11,194 bases of DNA, taken from the NCBI GenBank assembly GCA_025980625.1, contig JAICXG010000078.1, forward strand, positions 1 through 11,194, read 5' to 3'. The notes beneath the pieces are model-generated. The model did no database searches, was not told where the DNA came from, and was given only the letters and a program-made list of their open reading frames with translations. Below are positions 1-6,156 of this stretch, piece after piece (the stretch's first letter is position 1; the number at the start of each line of letters is the position of its first letter). This DNA comes from Chthoniobacterales bacterium. GTDB lineage: Bacteria > Verrucomicrobiota > Verrucomicrobiia > Chthoniobacterales > UBA10450. The position numbers and the translations under genes were made by a program.

Positions 1-204
1 AATGGGCCTATCATGGTCGTCTATTTCGCGATGATCGCGGCCTGGGTTGGCGAGAAAGACCTCGCCTGCGAAGAGCTGGCTCGCGCCATCGGTTACCCAA
101 ACTTCCTCAGCTACGGGCATCTGAGACTGCTGCCGTTTTGGGATCCACTGCGCGGCGACCCGCGCTTTGAAAAAATCGTTGCCTCCCTCGCGCCGAAAGG
201 ATAA
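1..204 (+). CDS. C-terminal fragment of a TPR-type protein (5' truncated)
   Basis: The frame is open from the first base of the window and stops with TAA at 202-204, so only about 67 C-terminal residues are visible. They include an ATG-encoded Met at 13, which is probably internal. The residues EKDLACEELARAI read like the second half of a tetratricopeptide helix pair. The closing stretch, LPFWDPLRGDPRFEKIVASL, resembles the common ending of TPR proteins fused to Ser/Thr kinase, adenylate-cyclase or winged-helix domains in Verrucomicrobia and Acidobacteria (recalled family knowledge). The catalytic or DNA-binding part would lie upstream, outside the window, so the function cannot be assigned. 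A short GC-rich hairpin follows the stop (207-220) but has no T-run. Confidence 0.6.
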   Translation, partial: NGPIMVVYFAMIAAWVGEKDLACEELARAIGYPNFLSYGHLRLLPFWDPLRGDPRFEKIVASLAPKG

Positions 205-370
205 CCCGCGGCCGCCCGCGCCCCTCTGCGAAGCCGGATTTTTGCAAAAGATTTCTGCATTTTTCCAGTCACGAATCGCGAAATATCACGCATTGCATAA
301 GGGGAACTCTCAATCCGACGACATCCAAAGCCTCACTCACAGCTATCGCAGCCCATCCGAAATTGTAGTT

Positions 371-2038
371 ATGAAATTGAAATCCACTGCTCGATCCGCC
401 TTCTTTAATCTACGCGCCTTAACCGGTCGCTTTCTTTGTCTGGCTGGAGTGCTCACGGCATTCGCGGCGTTTGGCGCTTCCACCGCGTCATTTCAGTCGG
501 AGGAAGCGAACGAGAGCTGGACCGCCACCGGCAGTCTCCACACCGCACGTTTTGAGCACACGGCAACGATGCTGCCTAACGGCATGGTAATTGTCGCCGG
601 GGGACTTGATAGCAGGGGCAATCTTCTCGCGAGCGCGGAGCTGTACGATCCGGAGAGCGGGAGCTGGACCGCCACCGGCAATCTCAACGTCGCCCGCGTC
701 GATCAGACCGCGACGTTGCTGCCTAACGGCATGGTGCTTGTGGCCGGAGGAGTTGATAGCAGCGGATATTCCGCGAGCGCGGAACTGTATGATCCAACGA
801 GCGGGCACTGGACTGCCAGCGGCAGTCTCAACGTCGCACGATCGGCTCATACGGCGACGTTGCTGCCTAACGGCATGGTGCTTGTGGCCGGCGGAATCGG
901 TAATGATTTTAACCTTTCCGCGAGCGCGGAACTGTATGACCCGGCCAGCGGGACCTGGACCGCCACCGGCAATCTCAATACCGGTCGCGACAATCACACG
1001 GCGACATTGCTGCCCAATGGCATGGTGCTCGTCGCAGCGGGACTTGATGGCGATTTTAACATTTCCACCGGCGCGGAAATATACGACCCGGCGAGCGGGA
1101 CCTGGGCTGTCACCGGCAACCTCAACACCGCGCGGCGGAATCATACGGCAACGTTGCTGCCTGATGGGAGGGTGCTTGTCGCCGGGGGATTCGACATCGA
1201 TTTCAATCCGAGCAAGAGCGCGGAACTCTACGACCCGGCGAGTGGAAGCTGGACTGTCACCAGCAGTCTCACCAACGGACGCTATTTTCACACGGCAACC
1301 TTGCTGCCTGACGGCACCGTGCTTGTCGCCGGGGGATTTGATGACTCTTTCAACTCTTCCAGCAAGGCAGAACTGTACGATCCGGCTAGCGAAAGCTGGA
1401 CTCCTACCGGCAGTCTCAACAATGCGCGCGACAGGCACACGGCAACGTTACTGGCTGACGGCGCGGTGCTCGTCGCAGGCGGCGATGGTACCGACGACGT
1501 TCTCGCGAGTGCGGAACTATTTCAAAGTGGCGGTGGCGGCGGCGCTAACCTGGTGAGCGCTGCTTCGCGCCTGACTCATAGCCTGGCCGGCACGTTCGAC
1601 ATCGACATGCCGCTCACAGGTCTCTCCGGAGTAGAATGTCGTGATTCGGATACCTACGAGGCTGTGTTCACCTTCGATGCGCCCGTCAACTCTGGGGATG
1701 TCTCCGTCGTGAGCGGTGTCGCGACTGCAGGGACTCCAACCTTTAATGGCAATGAGATGACGGTTCCGCTGAGCGGGGTAGCGAACGCGCAGGTTGTCAC
1801 TCTGCGAGTGCAGAACATCAACGCCAATAGCCAGCCACAGCGAGTTGTCTCTTTTGGGTTCCTCATCGGCGACGCGGATTCGAGTCGAACGGTGGATAAG
1901 GACGACATAGCAGCTCTCCAAGCCGCCTACGGACATCCGGTCGATGGTTCAAATTTCCGCGCGGATTTCCGCCCCGATGGCAGGTTCAACCGGAAGGATC
2001 GTTCGGAACTACGGTCGTCTTTGGGCAGCTCTCTCTGA
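371..2038 (+). CDS. Secreted kelch-repeat beta-propeller protein with Ig-like and dockerin-like C-terminus
   Basis: 555 residues. The frame is open further upstream (to 167), but the ATG at 371 is preferred because it directly precedes a signal peptide: basic MKLKSTAR, then a hydrophobic core at about residues 20-36 ending near FGA. No Shine-Dalgarno is seen. Residues 49-385 are seven kelch units of 49 codons (one of 48), each with the pattern W-T-x-T-G-x-L, R-x-x-H-T-A-T-L-L-x-[ND]-G, V-L-V-A-G-G and AELYDP, enough for a complete seven-bladed propeller. A Gly-rich linker (about 386-390) leads to an Ig-like beta domain (about 391-495). Residues 501-552 then hold two EF-hand-like loops, DADSSRTVDKDD and DFRPDGRFNRKD, as in type I dockerins; the second is degenerate at position 3. 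The likely role is an exported carbohydrate- or protein-binding protein. The kelch family is certain, the ligand unknown. The last 30 bp overlap the convergent peptidase gene. Confidence 0.88.
   Translation: MKLKSTARSAFFNLRALTGRFLCLAGVLTAFAAFGASTASFQSEEANESWTATGSLHTARFEHTATMLPNGMVIVAGGLDSRGNLLASAELYDPESGSWTATGNLNVARVDQTATLLPNGMVLVAGGVDSSGYSASAELYDPTSGHWTASGSLNVARSAHTATLLPNGMVLVAGGIGNDFNLSASAELYDPASGTWTATGNLNTGRDNHTATLLPNGMVLVAAGLDGDFNISTGAEIYDPASGTWAVTGNLNTARRNHTATLLPDGRVLVAGGFDIDFNPSKSAELYDPASGSWTVTSSLTNGRYFHTATLLPDGTVLVAGGFDDSFNSSSKAELYDPASESWTPTGSLNNARDRHTATLLADGAVLVAGGDGTDDVLASAELFQSGGGGGANLVSAASRLTHSLAGTFDIDMPLTGLSGVECRDSDTYEAVFTFDAPVNSGDVSVVSGVATAGTPTFNGNEMTVPLSGVANAQVVTLRVQNINANSQPQRVVSFGFLIGDADSSRTVDKDDIAALQAAYGHPVDGSNFRADFRPDGRFNRKDRSELRSSLGSSL
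515..1540 (+). repeat. Tandem 147-bp coding repeat (seven kelch units)
   Basis: Units begin at 515, 662, 806, 953, 1100, 1247 and 1394, giving steps of 147 bp with a single 144-bp step. Conservation is visible in DNA as well as protein: units 2 and 3 share the word GCTGCCTAACGGCATGGTGC, and most units share GCGGAACT followed by a TA-[CT]-GA tract. This implies amplification by duplication within the gene. Because the period is a multiple of three, stop-free frames on the other strand also stay open across the array. Confidence 0.9.
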
Positions 2039-4252
2039 GGGAAGCCGATCGACCTCAGTTCTGCCGCGGTCTGGTTTTGGCGATACCTCCTCTGTCGGCG
2101 CGACTTCGTATTCCGGTTTCGCAACCCCGAGCAGCCAGTGATCGAACCACCCGACGATGTGCTGCAAGCGCTCGACCCTGTGCCAGGGCTCGCCCGAGCG
2201 CGACAGCTCATGGGTCTCGCGCGGAAACTTCACCATCACCGTCGGAATTTTGCGAAACTTGAGCGCACGAAACATCTGCTCCCCGCCTGCCCCCGGCGGT
2301 GTGCGCGTGTCGTCTTCGCCGAGCACGAGCATGAGCGGTGTCTTGACGTTGTTGATGTAGGTAATGGGCGAGCGCTCTTTGTAATTGCCCTCCTCATCTT
2401 TGAACGGCGGCGTTCGGAACCAGTTCGGCTGAAAGAGCGTGAAATCGGCCGTATACCACCAGTTGGCCCAATCGGCGATATCACGCTGCGCGACCGCGGC
2501 GGCGAAGCGATCGGTGTGGCCGACCACCCAGTTGGTCAGCAGTCCGCCGCCACTCCCCCCGGTCACGCCCATTTTCTTCTCATCGATCCCACCTCGCCTA
2601 ACGACCTCATCGACCGCCGCCATCAGGTCTTTGTAATCGTCACCCGGGTATCGGTATTGAATAATGTTGCCGAAGCTCTGGCCGTAGCCGGTGCTCCCGC
2701 GCGGATTGGGATAAAGTACGACGTAGCCTTTGGCTGCCATCCACTGGAACTCGTGCTCAAAGATGTAGCCGTAGGCGGCGTGCGGCCCGCCGTGAATGTC
2801 CAGAATGAGCGGATATTTTTTCGCCGGATTAAAGTCGGGCGGACGCTGCACCCAGGTCTGGATCCGTTTCCCGTCGAAGCTCTCATACCAGATCTCCTCC
2901 GGCTCAGTCAGGTTCAGCTGCGTGAAAAGTTTGTCGTTTGCGTGCGTGAGTCGGCGCGGCTGCGCCCCGGGCTCGTCGAGAAAAAAGAGATCGTTGATCC
3001 GTGTCGGAGTGGAAACAAGAACGACCATCTTGCTCGCGTCGGCCGAGGCGGCAAAGCGCATCACGGCCTCATTGCCGTGGGTGAGATCGGTCACGGCCCC
3101 GTTCTGCGCGTCGAAAGCGGCGAGCTGCGTCCGGCCTTCCTTGTTGTAAAGCTCGAGGATGCTTTTGCCATCGGCGCTCCAGATCGGCTCGTTGCCGCCA
3201 AGGCCGCGCGGAGCGGCGTTATCACCGAAAACGCTGTCGCCCGCATCGAAGTCGAAACTACTCGTTAGGTTGGTCGGTTTGGCGTCCGCGGTGAGATCGA
3301 TCGTCCAGAGATCAGGCTGGGTGTAAGAGTTTACTGGCTCGTCGGTGGAGGCGATAAAGGCGGCCCGTTTACCATCAGGGCTGAGCGCGAGATTGCGCAG
3401 ACCCATCGGGACGGTGGTGAGGAGCTTCGCTTCGCCGGCCTTCGCCGGGATCACATAAAGCTCGGTTTTTGGCAGCTCGTAGTACGGCTCATCGACATGC
3501 CACGAAGTAAAATAGACCTCTGCGCCGTCTTTCGACCAGGCACCGTTGCCTTCATCGAAACGGCCGTGGGTTAGCTGGCGCGGCTCGAGCTTTTCGTCGG
3601 CGCTGCGCGGCGCCGCGATCACCCAGAGGTGCGAAGGACGCGTTGGATCGAGGTAACCCTCTTCGTTGTTGCGATAAACCGCGTGGGTGATGACGTGGAT
3701 GTCGCTTTCGTGTTCTTCCTTTTCCGGCTCCTTCTTTTTCTTCCGCGTCTGTTTTGCGAGGTCTTCCGGATTCGATGTGCTCGTGAACAGGATCGATTTG
3801 CCGTCCGGCGACCACTTCGGATCACTTGCCCCTTTGGGGAGATCGGTGAACACGAATGCGTCGCCGCCAGTCATCGGCAGCAGGCATAATTGCGGCGGCT
3901 GTTTCTTTCCCTCTTTTTCGATCGCGCGGGTGAAGACAATCCACTTCCCATCGGGCGACCAGCGCGGCGCGCTGTCGTGCGGGCCATTGCTCAGTTGGCG
4001 CGGTGTATCCTGAGCGCCCGTTGGCACGAGCCAGATCGCGGTGTCGTAGCCGTTCTTTTTTTCGTTCACGGTCACCCGCACGTAGGCGACCTGCATGCCG
4101 TCGGGCGAGACCTGCGGATCACCGAGCCAGACAAAATCGAAAAGGTCTTTTTCCGTGATGTTGCGTTTGGCCGGCGCGGCGGCGAGCCGGAGCGGCAGAC
4201 TCGTTAGGCAAAAAATCGCGCCGAGCAGCGTGCAAAGGATTCGATTCGGCAT
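2009..4252 (-). CDS. Secreted S9-family (prolyl oligopeptidase-like) serine peptidase
   Basis: 747 residues. The ATG at 4250-4252 is chosen over an upstream TTG (4300) because it starts a signal peptide: MPNRILC, a hydrophobic core, then LRLAAAPA. Residues about 30-470 are a TolB/DPP-IV-like propeller with repeated W-S-P-D-G-K-x-I-x-F-T motifs (for example SAPRWSPDGKWIVFTRA and SDPKWSPDGKSILFTST). The alpha/beta-hydrolase domain follows, with HGGPH at 487-491 for the oxyanion region and PNPRGSTGYG near 515. The nucleophile elbow is GGSGGG with Ser567, the acid is Asp648 in GEDDTRTP, and His681 lies in RETHEL, so the triad is complete. Gly follows the Ser where many relatives have Tyr. The enzyme probably cleaves peptides outside the cytoplasm. 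It is divergent from the lipoprotein/POT pair, which suggests a joint role in peptide use. Exact substrate specificity cannot be read. Confidence 0.93.
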   Translation of the reverse strand: MPNRILCTLLGAIFCLTSLPLRLAAAPAKRNITEKDLFDFVWLGDPQVSPDGMQVAYVRVTVNEKKNGYDTAIWLVPTGAQDTPRQLSNGPHDSAPRWSPDGKWIVFTRAIEKEGKKQPPQLCLLPMTGGDAFVFTDLPKGASDPKWSPDGKSILFTSTSNPEDLAKQTRKKKKEPEKEEHESDIHVITHAVYRNNEEGYLDPTRPSHLWVIAAPRSADEKLEPRQLTHGRFDEGNGAWSKDGAEVYFTSWHVDEPYYELPKTELYVIPAKAGEAKLLTTVPMGLRNLALSPDGKRAAFIASTDEPVNSYTQPDLWTIDLTADAKPTNLTSSFDFDAGDSVFGDNAAPRGLGGNEPIWSADGKSILELYNKEGRTQLAAFDAQNGAVTDLTHGNEAVMRFAASADASKMVVLVSTPTRINDLFFLDEPGAQPRRLTHANDKLFTQLNLTEPEEIWYESFDGKRIQTWVQRPPDFNPAKKYPLILDIHGGPHAAYGYIFEHEFQWMAAKGYVVLYPNPRGSTGYGQSFGNIIQYRYPGDDYKDLMAAVDEVVRRGGIDEKKMGVTGGSGGGLLTNWVVGHTDRFAAAVAQRDIADWANWWYTADFTLFQPNWFRTPPFKDEEGNYKERSPITYINNVKTPLMLVLGEDDTRTPPGAGGEQMFRALKFRKIPTVMVKFPRETHELSRSGEPWHRVERLQHIVGWFDHWLLGVAKPEYEVAPTEEVSPKPDRGRTEVDRLPSERAAQRRP

Positions 4253-4347
4253 GCGCCTAAGCTGGCATCGACCTAAGCCGGCGCAATCCCGGCGCAGCAA
4301 TGTTTTAGTTGCGCCTCGCGCGCGTCGCCCGTTACTCTTGCCCTCGC

Positions 4348-4566
4348 ATGTTTCGATTTCGGTTCTGTCCGCTCGCGGCCCTGGCCGGTTTGGTTCTCGT
4401 TTTCAGCTCCTGCGAACGACATCACGTCGGCGAATTACCCGAACTGCAAAGGGAACACTTCCATCCAATTCAAGATCCGGCCGGTGAATCGTTGCGCGCC
4501 TTGCCGACCCCGCCCACGACCGCTTCGCCGACCCCGGCGAATTTTTTTCCAAAACAGCAGCCCTAA
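4348..4566 (+). CDS. Small putative lipoprotein (72 aa)
   Basis: The ATG at 4348 opens a short frame ending in TAA at 4564-4566; an in-frame TTG at 4309 is possible but less likely. The N-terminus has two Arg, a hydrophobic stretch (about residues 8-19) and Cys22 in the context LVFSSC, which fits a lipobox apart from Phe at -3. The mature part is about 50 residues, hydrophilic, with a Pro/Thr/Ser-rich tail (LPTPPTTASPTP), likely an unstructured membrane-tethered peptide. I do not recognise a family. It lies 32 bp before the peptide transporter on the same strand, so the two are probably co-transcribed. Its stop codon is embedded in a copy of the repeated word CCTAACGA. It could be spurious given its size, but the signal peptide supports it. 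Confidence 0.6.
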   Translation: MFRFRFCPLAALAGLVLVFSSCERHHVGELPELQREHFHPIQDPAGESLRALPTPPTTASPTPANFFPKQQP

Positions 4567-4588
4567 CGAGTCGATAGAGCCTAACGAG
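4562..4588 (+). repeat. Direct pair of the dispersed CCTAACGA word
   Basis: CCTAACGAG occurs at 4562-4570 and again at 4580-4588, 18 bp apart in the same direction. The first overlaps the lipoprotein stop codon and the second ends just before the Shine-Dalgarno of the transporter. Eight further CCTAACGA copies lie at 2597 (+), 3262 (-), 4201 (-), 6166 (+), 7511 (-), 7812 (+), 9379 (+) and 9415 (+). Confidence 0.85.
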
Positions 4589-4594
4589 AAGGAG
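4589..4594 (+). promoter_or_regulatory. Shine-Dalgarno AAGGAG of the peptide transporter
   Basis: AAGGAG sits four bases before the ATG at 4599. It is the only strong ribosome-binding site in the window and fixes the transporter start. The kelch, ATPase, PilC and pilin starts have nothing comparable. Confidence 0.7.
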
Positions 4595-4598
4595 CGCC

Positions 4599-6026
4599 AT
4601 GGCCAGACGCAAACATCTTACTTCGCCGCCCAACCTTTCGACCATGCCGCCGGGGGTGCCCTACATCATCGGCAACGAAGCGGCCGAGCGTTTCTCCTAC
4701 TACGGGATGAAGTCCGTCCTGACGGTCTTCATGGCGCATTACATCCTCAATCAGTCGGGCGTGCTCGCCCCGATGCAGGAGAACGAAGCCTACATGTACA
4801 CGCACTACTTCGTTTTCGGCGTGTACTTTCTTCCCATCCTTGGAGCGATCCTGGCCGACGGCTGGGTCGGGAAATATTGGACCATTCTCTCGCTTTCCAT
4901 CGTTTACTCCCTCGGCAATCTCACGCTCGCGTGCATGGCGACTTCGTGGGGAATCGCCATCGGGCAACGCACCATGCTCGCAATTGGGTTGCTGCTCATC
5001 TGTCTTGGCGCCGGCGGCATCAAGCCGTGCGTCTCGGCGAACGTCGGCGACCAGTTCGGTGAATCGAACCAGCACCTTCTCTCAAAGATGTTTGGCTGGT
5101 TTTATTTTTCGATTAATGCCGGCTCTTTCATTTCCTCAATTCTCTGTCCATGGCTTCTCGCAAACCCGAAATATGGACCGGGCTGGGCATTTGGAATCCC
5201 GGGCATCGCGATGGTGATCGCAACTTTGTTCTTCTGGGGCGGTCGCCACAAGATGGTTCACGTGCCGCCCCGTGGGCTCGGTTATCTGAAGGAAACCTTC
5301 AGCCGAGACGGTCTGATCACGCTCGCGCGTATCGCCATGGTTTATGTCTTTATCCTCGTCTTCTGGGGCCTTTGGGGAATGAGCAACGGCGTCGAATGGA
5401 CACTGCAAGCCGAGAAGATGAACCTGCATTGGATGGGCATGAACCTGATCGCCGCTCAGGTGCAGACGGCCAACCCGATCATGATTTTGCTTTTTATCCC
5501 CCTCGTGAATTACCTCCTCTATCCCGCAATCGACAAATTTTTCCCTCTCACCCCGCTGCGCAAAATCGGGATCGGCCTTTTCCTGACTGGTTTCTCCTTT
5601 GTCGTCATCGTCTGGATTCAGGGACAGATCGACACCGGATTGAAGCCGAGCATTAACTGGCAACTGCTGGCCTACGCGATCCTGACCTTGGGAGAAGCGA
5701 TGGTCTCTATCACCGGCCTTGAGTTTTCCTACACCCAGTCGCCAAACTCCATGAAGAGCTCGGTCATGGCTTTGTGGCTCTTCACGGTCGCAAGCGGTGA
5801 ACTCTTCGTCGGCTTATTTAATCGCTGGGTCTTGAATCCGGACGGAACGCGAAAGCTGACCGACTATCAATACTTCGTCTTCTTCACGATTTTGATGTTT
5901 GCTGCCGCCGCGGTTTTCGTCGTCGTCGCCTGCTTCTACAAGGGACGCACTTACCTCCAAACCCAGCAGCCCACAGCAGATGAGATCGCGACCGAACCGA
6001 TCCTTCATGGCGGCACGCCATCCTGA
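4599..6026 (+). CDS. POT/PTR2-family proton-coupled oligopeptide transporter
   Basis: 475 residues, a normal length for a bacterial POT. The inner-membrane protein imports di- and tripeptides with protons (family knowledge). The diagnostic ExxERFxYYG motif is at residues 27-36 (E27-A-A-E30-R31-F-S-Y-Y-G). The second family signature is present as GGIKPCVSANVGDQF followed by FYFSINAGSFISS. In the C-terminal half, Glu375 in GLEFSYTQSPNSMKSS matches the conserved substrate-binding Glu of the family. About 12 or more hydrophobic segments are spread over residues 35-455, followed by a short hydrophilic tail. The start has a good Shine-Dalgarno. Upstream on the same strand is the small lipoprotein, and divergent from them is the exported S9 peptidase, a natural supplier of short peptides. 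Two hairpins follow the stop within 10 bp. Confidence 0.95.
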   Translation: MARRKHLTSPPNLSTMPPGVPYIIGNEAAERFSYYGMKSVLTVFMAHYILNQSGVLAPMQENEAYMYTHYFVFGVYFLPILGAILADGWVGKYWTILSLSIVYSLGNLTLACMATSWGIAIGQRTMLAIGLLLICLGAGGIKPCVSANVGDQFGESNQHLLSKMFGWFYFSINAGSFISSILCPWLLANPKYGPGWAFGIPGIAMVIATLFFWGGRHKMVHVPPRGLGYLKETFSRDGLITLARIAMVYVFILVFWGLWGMSNGVEWTLQAEKMNLHWMGMNLIAAQVQTANPIMILLFIPLVNYLLYPAIDKFFPLTPLRKIGIGLFLTGFSFVVIVWIQGQIDTGLKPSINWQLLAYAILTLGEAMVSITGLEFSYTQSPNSMKSSVMALWLFTVASGELFVGLFNRWVLNPDGTRKLTDYQYFVFFTILMFAAAAVFVVVACFYKGRTYLQTQQPTADEIATEPILHGGTPS

Positions 6027-6033
6027 GTCGTAG

Positions 6034-6077
6034 CACAGGCACTTTGCCTGTGGGGCCACCGGGCGTCTCGCCCGGTG
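6034..6077. repeat. Two tandem perfect hairpins, REP-like
   Basis: The first is CACAGGCA (6034-6041), loop CTT, TGCCTGTG (6045-6052). The second is CACCGGGCG (6057-6065), loop TCT, CGCCCGGTG (6069-6077). Both stems are perfect (8 and 9 bp) and both loops are three bases. They lie directly after the transporter stop but no T-run follows, so a classical terminator is not supported. The AGGCA/TGCCT stem recurs after the next gene, which argues for a dispersed repeat family. They may still protect the 3' end of the transporter mRNA. Confidence 0.75.
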
Positions 6078-6156
6078 AATGCTGGCAAGGAGTGGAATTG
6101 GAATCCCCGCCGAAATTTGTTAAACCCTTCCTCTCCGGCCGAGCTTTTCCACACCC

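Noticed and set aside
207..220. GC hairpin CGCGG-CCGC-CCGCG behind the first stop as a terminator
   Set aside because: The stem is only 5 bp and is followed by CCCTCTGCG, with no T-run.
262..289. Promoter for the kelch gene (TTTCCA, 16-bp spacer, TATCAC)
   Set aside because: The hexamers match the sigma-70 consensus at only four of six positions each, and the upstream region is AT-richer in general, so the match is not convincing.
488..1438. A 316-codon open frame on the minus strand across the kelch repeats
   Set aside because: The repeat period is a multiple of three, so one stop-free unit on the other strand keeps the whole array open. The product is a low-complexity mirror of the repeats and has no recognisable domain, while the plus frame encodes clear kelch blades.
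2138..3268. A 376-codon plus-strand frame opposite the S9 peptidase
   Set aside because: It is a shadow: the minus strand has a complete Ser/Asp/His triad and propeller motifs in frame, and the plus product is unlike any family I know.
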